The notes below the pieces were generated by a model, which did no database searches, had not been told where the DNA came from, and saw nothing but the letters and a program-made list of their open reading frames with translations. A program made the position numbers and the translations under genes. A DNA stretch of 42,465 nucleotides from Salinarimonadaceae bacterium (lineage in GTDB: Bacteria; Pseudomonadota; Alphaproteobacteria; Rhizobiales; Beijerinckiaceae). The stretch lies in assembly GCA_007693435.1 (NCBI GenBank), contig REDO01000073.1:1-42465 (forward strand). Reading direction: 5' to 3'. This document shows, piece after piece, positions 17,032 through 25,906 of the stretch. Numbering within the stretch: position 1 is the stretch's first letter; each line of letters starts with the position of its first letter.

Positions 17032-17076
17032 CCGCAGGCGAAGAGTGACCACAGGCGAAGAGTGACCGCAGGCGCG
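17026..17076 (+). repeat. 17-bp tandem repeat, three copies, beginning at the trmD stop
   Basis: Unit GAGTGACCGCAGGCGAA at 17026-17042, 17043-17059 (one mismatch) and 17060-17076 (last two bases differ). The first copy contains the last sense codon and TGA stop of trmD, so the array looks like an expansion of the gene end into the spacer. Each unit carries a TGA. Confidence 0.85.
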
Positions 17077-17287
17077 GATTGATCGAAAGCAAGGCGCGCT
17101 CCCGCCTGCGCCTTCATTCTGCCCTGGACCGTCGATCGCGCGCGCCGCGCAGGCTCGGTCGGACGGCGAGGAGGACGCCTGAAATCCTCAACCCGGCCAA
17201 AGCAGTTTCGGCAAAGGGTAGGCCTCGCTGTTCCTCTACCCTTGGCTATACGCGTCATTCTGTGCGATTCGCCGGATATTCGCTCAG

Positions 17288-17327
17288 AAGTCGCCAATGA
17301 TCGGCCCAAGTCGCCAATGATCGGCCC
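17288..17327 (+). repeat. 20-bp exact tandem duplication
   Basis: Two identical 20-bp copies beginning AAGTCGCCAATGATCGG at 17288-17307 and 17308-17327, followed by AAGTCG as the start of a third copy. Exact identity suggests a recent slippage or duplication event in non-coding sequence. Confidence 0.85.
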
Positions 17328-17412
17328 AAGTCGTCAGTTCGAGCGACCGCCTGCCGATCGGACGGAAACATATGAGGCCGGTTCGTTGATCGACCAAGCG
17401 CGCTCGCTTTGC

Positions 17413-17441
17413 TTGATTTGAGCCGCGTTTTGTCCTTTATA
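17413..17441 (+). promoter_or_regulatory. Candidate promoter for the trehalose-6-phosphate synthase gene
   Basis: TTGATT (17413-17418), 17-bp spacer, TTTATA (17436-17441), in a locally AT-richer stretch. It lies 44 bp upstream of the GTG start, giving a short leader that contains a strong GAGGAGG ribosome-binding site at 17473-17479. Confidence 0.4.
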
Positions 17442-17485
17442 GCGGGCCTGCGGCGGTCGGGGGGCCACGAACGAGGAGGAAACGT

Positions 17486-19696
17486 GTGCGCGTTCTGATC
17501 CGATACGGCGTCGTCGTTCTGGCGATCGCGATCGGCGCAACCATGTTGATCTGGCCAGTGGCCACCGGCTTCGTCGAGGATTGGGCGCGCCGCGACGTGG
17601 AAATGCGCTCACGGCTCGTCTATTCCGCCGCGCGTGATCCTATCGAGACGCTGCGCGAGGCGGGGGACGAAGCCGGACTGACCCGTCTCATGGAGCGAAT
17701 CGGACAGGATGACGGCGTCGTGGCCGTCGCGCTTTGCGAAAACGGCGTCGTGCGCGCTGGCTCGCCGGCGATGCCTGCGGAGTTTCGCTGTTCGCATACG
17801 CCGGCCAACGGCTCGAGTCTCTCGATCGTCACGTTTGAAGACGCGCGCCTTCTTGTGTCCGCCTATTCTCTCGGCGAGGGGAGCGACCAGGTGACCCTCG
17901 TGGTCATGCACGACGACCAGGAGATCGAGGCGCGGCTGTCCCGGGCGCGGCTCTTCATCATCCTCGCCGCCATCGGCATCGCCTTCGGCGGCGCGGCGCT
18001 CGCCTCTCTCTTCGCCTACCTCGTCATGCGCCGCTGGACGATCTCGGTGCGCCAGGCCATCGAGGATGCGCGCGCGGGACGCCCCGAGGAGAGCGGGGGC
18101 GCCTCGACCATGATCGGCGAGGAGATCCGCAAGACGCTCGCTGAACTCGACTTCGTGCGCCACAGCATCGACGCCGCTCATACCGAATGGAGCCCGGAGA
18201 CGCTGCGCCTCGCGCTGGCCAACGAATTGCCCGGCTCGGAAGTCATCGTCGTCTCGAACCGCGAGCCCTACATTCACAATCGACTCGAGGACGGGACGAT
18301 CCAGCTCCAGCGTCCGGCGAGCGGGCTCGTCTCGGCGCTCGAGCCAGTGACCCGCGCCTGCGGGGGCGTCTGGATCGCGCATGGCTCGGGCACGGCCGAC
18401 CGCGACACCGTCGATTCCGACGACCGGGTGATGGTGCCGCCCTCCAATCCCTCCTACGCCCTGCGGCGGCTCTGGCTGACGGAGGAGGAGCAGGAGGGCT
18501 ATTATTACGGCTTCGCCAATGAGGGGCTCTGGCCGCTCTGCCACATCGCTTTCGTGCGTCCGGTTTTCCGGGAGAGCGACTGGCGCATGTATCGCGAAGT
18601 CAACCGCCGCTTCGCCGAGGCGGTCGCGGCGGAGGCGCGCCGGCCCGATCCGATCGTGCTGATCCAGGATTACCATCTCGCGCTGGCGCCCCGGATGATC
18701 CGAGAGCGCCTGCCCGAGGCGACGATCGTCACGTTCTGGCATATTCCCTGGCCGAATTCGGAGACTTTCGGCATCTGCCCCTACAAGGAAGACATCATCG
18801 ACGGCCTGCTCGGCTCTTCGATCCTCGGCTTCCACACCCAATTCCACTGCAACAATTTCATCGAGACCGTCGACCGCTTCGTCGAAAGCCGCATCGACCG
18901 GGAAGAGGCCTCGATCACCCTGCGCGGCCACGAGACCTTCGTGCGGCCCTATCCGATCTCGATCGAGTGGCCGCCCGCCGCCATGGCGAACCAGAAGCCC
19001 GTCGAGGAGGCGCGCGTCGCCGTGAGGGAGCGTCTTGGGCTCCCGGAGGATGTGCGGCTGGGCGTCGGCATCGAGCGTTTCGACTACACCAAGGGCATCC
19101 TGGACCGCATGCGGGCGGTCGATGCGCTCCTGACGACGCATCCGGAATGGCGCGAACGGTTCTGCTTCCTGCAGGCGGCAGCGCCGACGCGCTCGAAGTT
19201 ATCCAACTACCGCACGCTCCAGGAGGAGGCCGAAGCGCTCGCCCAGGACATCAACGCCCGTCATGGCGGTCCCTTCCCGGTGATTCAGCTCGTCGCGCGC
19301 CATCACGACCCGGAAGAGGTGTTCGAGCTCTTCCGCGCCGGCGACCTGTGCATCGTGTCGAGCCTGCACGACGGCATGAATCTCGTCGCCAAGGAATTCG
19401 TCGCCGCCCGTGACGACGAGCGGGGCGTGCTGATCCTTTCCGCCTTCGCCGGCGCATCGCGCGAGCTCAACGAGGCGCTCATCGTCAACCCCTACGACGC
19501 CTACGCCATGGGCGAGGCGATCGCGCGGGCGCTGGAGATGGACGAGGCCGAGCAGCGCGAGCGCATGCATACGATGCGCCAGCAGGTCCAGTCCCGCAAC
19601 GTGTACCGCTGGGCCGGGCAGATGCTGCTCGACGCCGCGCATCTGCGCAAGAAACAGCGCATCATGCGCCTGATGGACAAGGCCGGGCAGGCCTGA
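17486..19696 (+). CDS. otsA: Membrane-anchored trehalose-6-phosphate synthase with N-terminal sensor-like module
   Basis: Predicted to make trehalose-6-phosphate from UDP-glucose and glucose-6-phosphate. It has 736 residues, about 260 more than E. coli OtsA. The extra N-terminus has a membrane helix (7-29), a roughly 125-residue extracytoplasmic segment with Cys84 and Cys102, and a second helix (about 156-181) followed by a charged linker, a layout like the input half of a sensor kinase. The GT20 domain (252-735) has [38 protein letters not shown] and [10 protein letters not shown], the substrate-binding motifs of the family. GTG 17486 is preceded by GAGGAGG at 6 bp. No otsB phosphatase is in the window. 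Confidence 0.9.
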   Translation: MRVLIRYGVVVLAIAIGATMLIWPVATGFVEDWARRDVEMRSRLVYSAARDPIETLREAGDEAGLTRLMERIGQDDGVVAVALCENGVVRAGSPAMPAEFRCSHTPANGSSLSIVTFEDARLLVSAYSLGEGSDQVTLVVMHDDQEIEARLSRARLFIILAAIGIAFGGAALASLFAYLVMRRWTISVRQAIEDARAGRPEESGGASTMIGEEIRKTLAELDFVRHSIDAAHTEWSPETLRLALANELPGSEVIVVSNREPYIHNRLEDGTIQLQRPASGLVSALEPVTRACGGVWIAHGSGTADRDTVDSDDRVMVPPSNPSYALRRLWLTEEEQEGYYYGFANEGLWPLCHIAFVRPVFRESDWRMYREVNRRFAEAVAAEARRPDPIVLIQDYHLALAPRMIRERLPEATIVTFWHIPWPNSETFGICPYKEDIIDGLLGSSILGFHTQFHCNNFIETVDRFVESRIDREEASITLRGHETFVRPYPISIEWPPAAMANQKPVEEARVAVRERLGLPEDVRLGVGIERFDYTKGILDRMRAVDALLTTHPEWRERFCFLQAAAPTRSKLSNYRTLQEEAEALAQDINARHGGPFPVIQLVARHHDPEEVFELFRAGDLCIVSSLHDGMNLVAKEFVAARDDERGVLILSAFAGASRELNEALIVNPYDAYAMGEAIARALEMDEAEQRERMHTMRQQVQSRNVYRWAGQMLLDAAHLRKKQRIMRLMDKAGQA

Positions 19697-19805
19697 GTGG
19701 CGGTCAGGCCAGGGCGGGGCCCCCCCACGCGAAATTCAAATGGCGCATCGGTGCGCGAGGCGCTATAGCCCGCGCGCCGGCGCCCCGCCGGTCCTCGAAA
19801 AATCC

Positions 19806-19855
19806 CCAGAACCGGAGCGGGCTATGCCTGATCCGGCGGCAAGGTCCAGAACCGG
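19806..19855 (+). repeat. 10-bp direct repeat upstream of the DUF486 gene
   Basis: CCAGAACCGG occurs at 19806-19815 and again at 19846-19855, exactly 40 bp apart, and both copies are followed by a similar GGGCT element and ATGC. The 167-bp spacer 19697-19863 contains no other feature I can support. Confidence 0.55.
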
Positions 19856-19863
19856 GCTCAGCC

Positions 19864-20229
19864 ATGCTCGCCGGCGTCTCCTCACCCTATATCCTCCCGA
19901 TCTTCCTGCTGATTCTGTCGAACCTCTTCATGACCTTCGCCTGGTACGGGCATTTGCGCTACGCGAGCGCCCCGCTCTGGATTGTGGTCTTCGCGGCCTG
20001 GGGCATCGCCTTCTTCGAATACTGGCTCGCCGTTCCCGCGAACCGGATCGGCCATCAGGTCTATTCGGCGGCGGCGCTGAAGACGATGCAGGAGGTGATC
20101 ACCCTGCTCATCTTCGCCGGGTTCTCGGTCTGGTGGCTCAAGGAGCCCCTGACCCTCAACCACGCGCTCGGCTTCGGCTTCATCGCGCTCGGCGCGTTCT
20201 TCGTGTTCTACGGGCCGATCGGACGGTGA
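19864..20229 (+). CDS. DUF486 / DMT-like small membrane protein
   Basis: A 121-residue integral membrane protein with four predicted helices. The segments NLFMTFAWYGHLRY, FFEYWLAVPANRIGHQVYSAAALKTMQE and WWLKEPLTLNHALGFGFIALGAFFVF are characteristic of DUF486, a small family related to the drug/metabolite transporter superfamily. The substrate is unknown. The ribosome-binding site before ATG 19864 is weak, and the family N-terminus is only a few residues shorter, so the start is reasonable. It is convergent with the serine hydrolase gene, 31 bp away. Confidence 0.85.
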   Translation: MLAGVSSPYILPIFLLILSNLFMTFAWYGHLRYASAPLWIVVFAAWGIAFFEYWLAVPANRIGHQVYSAAALKTMQEVITLLIFAGFSVWWLKEPLTLNHALGFGFIALGAFFVFYGPIGR

Positions 20230-20260
20230 CCAGCGGGGCGACGGGTTCGCGCCTGTAGTC

Positions 20261-21466
20261 TTACCCGCCGCCATAGGCCGCAATGGCTCGCAAGGCCGCG
20301 ACCGTCTCGTGGTCATTGTCGTCGAAGGCGGGATCGACGCTCGTCTTGACGATGATCACTTCGCGCGCAGGATCGACATAGATGTACTGACCCCATACGC
20401 CGATGGCGAGGAAGTCGCCCTGCGGCTCCTCGGGAATCCACCATTTATATCCGTACCCGAAGGTCCAGCTGCTCGCCGGGTTATCGCCGGGCTGCAGGTG
20501 CGGAGCGGTGGGCTCGACCGAAGCTGCGACCCATCCAGCCGGGATGACCTGTCGCCCTTCGCGCGCGCCGCCCTCGAGATAGAGCCGTCCGAAACGAGCG
20601 TAGTCGCGCAAGGTCGCGTTCAGGCAACAGAGCGCGAATTCGCGGCCTGTGCGGTCGGTGCTCCAGAAAGCGTCGGCCTCGGCGCCCATCGGACCCCAAA
20701 GGCGGGATTCGAGATACTCGGACACGGGCATCCCGGTCGCCGCCTCGAGGACGAGACCGAGCGCCATCGAGTCGGAACTCACATAATCGTTGTAAATTCC
20801 GGGCTCGCGGACCGCGTCAAGTGAGGCGATCGTATCCTCGACCGGCGTGCCCATGGCCATCGCCCGGATGAACAGCATGTTGATGTCCGACAGCGGGTTG
20901 TCGTAGTCCTCGTCGAACGCCACGCCTGAGGACATGGTCAACGCATCCTCGATCGGCACTTCACCGTAGCCCGAGGCGGCGAGCGCCGGCACATAGGCGC
21001 CGATCGGGTCGCGGAGGCTGGCGATATGGCCTTCGTCCACCGCGATGCCGATCAGCGCGGAGAGCACGGATTTCGCCATCGACCATGAGGTGAACGGCGA
21101 AGTCTCGTCTGCGCCGAGGCGATATTCTTCATACGTGATGTCGCCCCGATGGACGACCAGCAGACCCGTCGTGACGGTGCGGTCGAGGAACGCCGAAAGA
21201 TCGCGCTCGGCTCCATCGAAAACATAAGTCTCGGGCAGCGCCTGCGAATCCCGGCCGAATTCCCACGCCGGGCCGGAGCTGACGACGGCGCGCGACGGGA
21301 ACACCCGATCCATGGATCGGAAGTTCTCGACCCTTTGGCTTTCGGCGAACAGCGTGATCCCGGCCCAGTACGGGCTCTGGCGCAGCCAGAGGAAGCCTGC
21401 GACCCCGACGATCACGAGGACAAGCAGCGTCCATGTGGCGAACCGGAATATGCGTTTAGCAAACAT
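20261..21466 (-). CDS. Membrane-anchored serine hydrolase, class C beta-lactamase / NylB-like
   Basis: A 401-residue member of the penicillin-binding/beta-lactamase-related esterase-amidase family. An N-terminal helix (about 8-27, TWTLLVLVIVGVAGFLWL) anchors it, with the enzyme domain in the periplasm. The nucleophile motif is SMAK at 129-132 (Ser129, Lys132). The tyrosine motif appears as YVSSDS, and the third motif region reads GVWGQYIYVDP, where the usual K-T-G is replaced by a G-x-x-G-Q type as in 6-aminohexanoate-dimer hydrolase (NylB) relatives. Substrate is unknown. ATG 21466 has AAGGAG just upstream, so the longer frame to 21517 is not used. Confidence 0.88.
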   Translation of the reverse strand: MFAKRIFRFATWTLLVLVIVGVAGFLWLRQSPYWAGITLFAESQRVENFRSMDRVFPSRAVVSSGPAWEFGRDSQALPETYVFDGAERDLSAFLDRTVTTGLLVVHRGDITYEEYRLGADETSPFTSWSMAKSVLSALIGIAVDEGHIASLRDPIGAYVPALAASGYGEVPIEDALTMSSGVAFDEDYDNPLSDINMLFIRAMAMGTPVEDTIASLDAVREPGIYNDYVSSDSMALGLVLEAATGMPVSEYLESRLWGPMGAEADAFWSTDRTGREFALCCLNATLRDYARFGRLYLEGGAREGRQVIPAGWVAASVEPTAPHLQPGDNPASSWTFGYGYKWWIPEEPQGDFLAIGVWGQYIYVDPAREVIIVKTSVDPAFDDNDHETVAALRAIAAYGGG

Positions 21467-21553
21467 TGCATCTCCTTTCGTTGATGAGGCGCTCCCGGCG
21501 CTTGAGGCCAATGGCATGCCGAAACGTACAGGTTCCGGCTTCGTTAGGCGGCG

Positions 21554-22300
21554 TCAGGCGCGCGAATAACGCAGCGTCTCGAACCGCATCGACGTGGCGT
21601 CGACCATGAGGAGGCGACCGACCATGCTTTCGCCGAATCCCGTGATCTCGCGAAGCGCCTCCATCGCCATAAGCGAACCCATGACGCCCGCGAGCGCGCC
21701 GAGAATGCCCGCCTGCGCGCAGGTCGGCACGGCGCCGGGCGGCGGCGGGTCGGGGAAGAGGCAGCGATAGCCGGGGTTGAGCTTGCCGTCGGGCCCGGTC
21801 TCGTAGGGCTTGAGCACGGTGAGCGAGCCGTCGAAGCGGCCCAGAGCCGCCGTGACGAGGGGCCGGCGCGCGGCCTCGCAGGCGTCGGCGAGCGCATAGC
21901 GCGTCTCGAAATTGTCGGAGCCGTCGAGCACGACGTCGTAGCGCTCGACGATCTCGCGCACATTGCCCGCGTCGAGTCTCACGACGTGCGGCTCGACGCG
22001 CACATGCGGATTGAGCCGCGCGATGGCGTCCGTCGCGCTCTCGACCTTGGGGCGGCCGATATCGGGCGTGCCGTGAATGACCTGGCGCTGAAGATTGGAG
22101 AGATCGACCACGTCGTCGTCGACGATTCCGAGCGTCCCGACGCCTGCGGCGGCGAGATATTGCAGCGCCGGCGCGCCGAGCCCGCCCGCGCCGATCATGA
22201 GCACCCGGGCCGCCTTGATCTTCGCCTGACCCGGTCCGCCCACTTCCGCGAGGACGAGGTGGCGGGCGTAGCGATCGATTTCTTCGGGCGACAGGCTCAT
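21554..22300 (-). CDS. moeB: MoeB/ThiF/HesA-family E1-like adenylyltransferase
   Basis: Activates the C-terminal Gly-Gly of a ubiquitin-like sulfur carrier (MoaD, ThiS or similar) by adenylation. It has 248 residues: Rossmann motif VLMIGAGGLGAP (33-44), DDDVVDLSNLQRQ with its Arg, DGSDNFETRY (126-135) and the conserved catalytic-type Cys194 in VPTCAQAGILG. The first zinc CxxC of classical MoeB is incomplete: the position before RC is Gly178-Tyr, leaving only Cys180, and the C-terminal CxxC is missing because the protein ends at LRYSRA. It follows trpA by about 55 bp on the same strand, where accD is the more usual neighbour. Confidence 0.88.
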   Translation of the reverse strand: MSLSPEEIDRYARHLVLAEVGGPGQAKIKAARVLMIGAGGLGAPALQYLAAAGVGTLGIVDDDVVDLSNLQRQVIHGTPDIGRPKVESATDAIARLNPHVRVEPHVVRLDAGNVREIVERYDVVLDGSDNFETRYALADACEAARRPLVTAALGRFDGSLTVLKPYETGPDGKLNPGYRCLFPDPPPPGAVPTCAQAGILGALAGVMGSLMAMEALREITGFGESMVGRLLMVDATSMRFETLRYSRA

Positions 22301-22356
22301 GCGGGAGTTCTAGCGCAGGCGCAGGAGGGGCGAAAGCCGCCCCCGCGCCTTCACCT

Positions 22357-23183
22357 TCAGGCCCGGGCGACGGAGCGCACGCCGGCCGCGAGCTCGCGCA
22401 CCAGCGTCTCGACGGCGGCGACGCTGCCCGGTCCCGCGCGGTTCTCGTCGTCGAGCGTGCCTTTCAGCGCGTCGATCAGCGCCGAGCCGACGACGACGCC
22501 GTCCGCGCCCTTCGCGATGGCGGCCGCATGCGCGCCGTTCTTCACGCCGAAGCCGACGACGACCGGAAGGTCGGTGTGGCGCTTGATGCGTTCGACCGCC
22601 GTCGAGACCTTGCCGAAATCGGGGGTGGCCGCGCCGGTGATGCCCGTGATCGAGACGTAATAGACAAAGCCCGCCGTGTTGCCCATGACGGCGGGAAGCC
22701 GCGCGTCGTCGGTGGTCGGCGTGGCGAGGCGGATGAAGGCCAGCCCGGCTGCGAGCGCCGGAAGGCAGAGCTCGGAATCCTCCTCAGGCGGCAGGTCGAC
22801 GACGATCAGCCCATCGACTCCGGCGGCCTTGGCGTCAGCGAGGAAGCGGTCGACGCCGTATTGCTCGATCGGGTTGAAATAGCCCATCAGGATCACCGGC
22901 GTCTCAGAATCCTCGGCGCGGAAGCGGCGCACGAGATCGAGCGTCTTGACCGTATCCTGCCCGGCTTTCAGCGCGCGCAGGCCCGAGGCCTGGATCGCCG
23001 GGCCGTCGGCCATCGGATCGGTGAAGGGCATGCCGAACTCGACGATGTCGGACCCCGCCTTCGGCAGAGCCCGCATGATCGCGAGCGAGGTCTCGGGATC
23101 GGGATCGCCCGCCATGACGTAGGTGACGAGCGCGGCGCGGCCTTCCGCGCGGCATTTGGCGAAACGTTCTTCGATGCGCGCGC

Positions 23184-23187
<4 letters not shown>
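22357..23187 (-). CDS. trpA: Tryptophan synthase alpha chain
   Basis: Cleaves indole-3-glycerol phosphate to indole and glyceraldehyde-3-phosphate; indole is channelled to TrpB. It has 276 residues from GTG 23187. The catalytic Glu and Asp are in [16 protein letters not shown], and [21 protein letters not shown] and the phosphate-binding [10 protein letters not shown] are all present. The start codon overlaps the trpB stop (GTGA), which indicates coupling. It belongs to the minus-strand trpF-trpB-trpA run. Confidence 0.96.
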
Positions 23188-24434
<1,247 letters not shown>

Positions 24435-24449
24435 GAAGGCCTCACCTCT

Positions 24450-25127
24450 TCACACGGCCCGCGCCCAGGCCGCGCGCGCGGCCTCGACGAAAGCGAAAAT
24501 CCTGGCGGAATCCTTGACTCCGGGCGCGCTCTCGACGCCCGAGGAGACGTCGATTCCGGAAACGCGCGTCAACGCGATCGCCTCGCCGACGTTCTCCGGG
24601 CTGAGCCCCCCTGACAGCATGAAGGGAACGGGCGGGTCAAGTCTCTCCGCGAGCCCCTCGATCAGCCGCCAGTCGAAGGACAGCCCGTTGCCGCCCGGCA
24701 GGGCGTCGGCGCCCCTCGGCGGCTTGGCGTCGAGAAGCAGCCTGTCGGTGACGCGGGCGTAGGGCGCCAGCGCGTCGAGATCGGCCCGCTCGGCCACGCC
24801 CGTCGCCTTCATGACGGGGACGCCGAAAAGCGCGCGGATCTCCGCGACCCGTTCGGGCGACTCGCGCCCGTGCAGCTGGAGCATGTCGGGCGCCATGTCC
24901 TCGACGATGGCGGCGAGTTCGGCGTCGTCGGCGTCGACGGTCAACGCCACGACGAGCGCGCGGCCTTTCGCCAGCGCGCAGAGATCGCGCGCGGCGTCGA
25001 GTTCGACGTGACGCGGGCTCCTGGGGAAGCGCACGAATCCGACCATGTCGGCGCCCGCGTCGAGCGCCGCTTGCAGCGTCTCGCGCGTGGACAACCCGCA
25101 GATCTTGACGACGCCGCTCCCGACCAT
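24450..25127 (-). CDS. trpF: Phosphoribosylanthranilate isomerase
   Basis: Amadori isomerase of tryptophan synthesis. It has 225 residues with the N-terminal VKICGLSTRETLQAALDAGA (catalytic Cys in KICG), the LQLHGRESPE strand, LLLDAKPP, and the phosphate-binding FMLSGGLSPENV and GIDVSSGVES loops. ATG 25127 gives the family N-terminus. It is preceded on the same strand by a small membrane-protein gene 86 bp upstream and followed by trpB, as in most Hyphomicrobiales. Confidence 0.95.
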   Translation of the reverse strand: MVGSGVVKICGLSTRETLQAALDAGADMVGFVRFPRSPRHVELDAARDLCALAKGRALVVALTVDADDAELAAIVEDMAPDMLQLHGRESPERVAEIRALFGVPVMKATGVAERADLDALAPYARVTDRLLLDAKPPRGADALPGGNGLSFDWRLIEGLAERLDPPVPFMLSGGLSPENVGEAIALTRVSGIDVSSGVESAPGVKDSARIFAFVEAARAAWARAV

Positions 25128-25213
25128 CCCGTCTCTCGTTTCCTCGTTCCCCGCCGGACGCCCACGACATGCGGCGCGAGCCCGCGCGTTGCAAGGGAAA
25201 AAGCGTGGCTGGC

Positions 25214-25582
25214 TCAATCGGTCGCGCGGCGCAGCGGGGCGACATTGCCGATGCGCGCCGGGGTCTCGACCGCGCGGGGCGCGATCGCGTCGATGAGCGC
25301 GTCGCGCTCGGCCGCCTTGCGCGCGATGTCGGCGAGAAGCTGGTCGCGGGTGGATTTGTTGGAGCCGAGCGTGACGAGGGCGACGAGGATCGCGGTGACA
25401 GCGCCCATGAAGACGAGCCCGTCGAAGCGCATGAGGCCGAGGAAGAAAGCCGCGAGCGCCGTCGCGCCGGCGACGATCACGATGCGCGACAGCACCATGA
25501 TCTTGCGGCAATTCTCGGCGCGGTCGCGCAGGAAGGCCATCGCCTCCTCGATCTGCGCGATGCGGTCGTTGATCTGCGTCAT
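25214..25582 (-). CDS. Small two-helix membrane protein upstream of trpF, function unknown
   Basis: A 122-residue protein. Residues 1-28 form a probable amphipathic/coiled-coil helix (INDRIAQIEEAMAFLRDRAEN). Two hydrophobic helices follow at about 29-50 and 54-73, and a second charged helical segment (STRDQLLADIARKAAERDALID) precedes a short tail. I do not recognise the family. In many Hyphomicrobiales a LapA-domain protein occupies this position before trpF, but this sequence does not show the LapA arrangement clearly. ATG 25582 has AGGGGCC upstream. Probably the first gene of the trpF-trpB-trpA transcript. Confidence 0.75.
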   Translation of the reverse strand: MTQINDRIAQIEEAMAFLRDRAENCRKIMVLSRIVIVAGATALAAFFLGLMRFDGLVFMGAVTAILVALVTLGSNKSTRDQLLADIARKAAERDALIDAIAPRAVETPARIGNVAPLRRATD

Positions 25583-25624
25583 GAAGGGCCCCTGTCTCTC
25601 TTCGAGATAGGCGCAAGACACGCC

Positions 25625-25640
25625 ACCGGCAAGCGCCGGT
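25625..25640. other. Perfect 6-bp inverted repeat between the trpF operon and the TPP riboswitch
   Basis: ACCGGC-AAGC-GCCGGT forms a perfect hairpin with a 4-nt loop and three T residues after it on the plus strand. It lies between two divergent units and could be a leader hairpin for either, or a binding site. No decisive evidence for a terminator. Confidence 0.4.
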
Positions 25641-25679
25641 TTGGCTTGCGAGCCCGGCCATGCGCCGTTATGGTCGCCG

Positions 25680-25765
25680 CGTTCCGTTGGGGTGCCCACA
25701 AGGGCTGAGAGGCGAAAATCGCCAACCCATCGAACCTGATCCGGGCAATGCCGGCGTAGGGAACG
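25680..25765 (+). promoter_or_regulatory. TPP riboswitch (THI element)
   Basis: The conserved thiamin pyrophosphate aptamer is readable. Closing stem P1 is CGTTCC (25680-25685) with GGAACG (25760-25765). The J3/2-P2 signature GGGGTGCCC followed by GGGCTGAGAGG, and the second-arm signature ACCTGATCCGG, GCAATGCCGGCG and TAGGGAA, are in the right order. It precedes the thiY-thiZ-thiX importer by 141 nt, which suits repression of uptake when TPP is plentiful. A hairpin with a TTCG loop at 25810-25828 may be part of the expression platform; it has no T tract, so the mechanism (initiation or Rho-linked) is open. Confidence 0.95.
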
Positions 25766-25906
25766 GGCTTATCTGATGCGAAACCGTGTCGATTCAAGCG
25801 ACGTCCGAGACGCTCCTTCGGGAAGCGTTGCATCGTCGTTCGCCCCGCGCCTGCGCTATCGCCCGAGCGCGCCCGCCGTTTCGCAACTCTCACAGGACCT
25901 TCCATC

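Larger units (their letters stand above)
17032..17485. other. 454-bp spacer between trmD and the trehalose-6-phosphate synthase gene
   Basis: No convincing coding region. It holds the 17-bp triplicate (17026-17076), a perfect 8-bp inverted repeat AAGGGTAG/CTACCCTT (17214-17221 and 17236-17243, 14-nt loop, no T tract), a 20-bp tandem duplication (17288-17327) and a candidate promoter near 17413-17441. The spacer is less GC-rich towards its 3' end, as expected ahead of a promoter. Confidence 0.7.

Noticed and set aside
17026-17327. Repeats considered as a CRISPR array
   Set aside because: Units are directly tandem with no unique spacers, have only two or three copies, and no cas genes are present.
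17364-17387. Possible EcfG (general stress) promoter GGAAA...CGTT upstream of the trehalose gene
   Set aside because: Trehalose synthesis would fit, but the -35 differs from GGAAC and the spacing (15 bp to CGTT) is shorter than the usual 16-17, so I did not annotate it.
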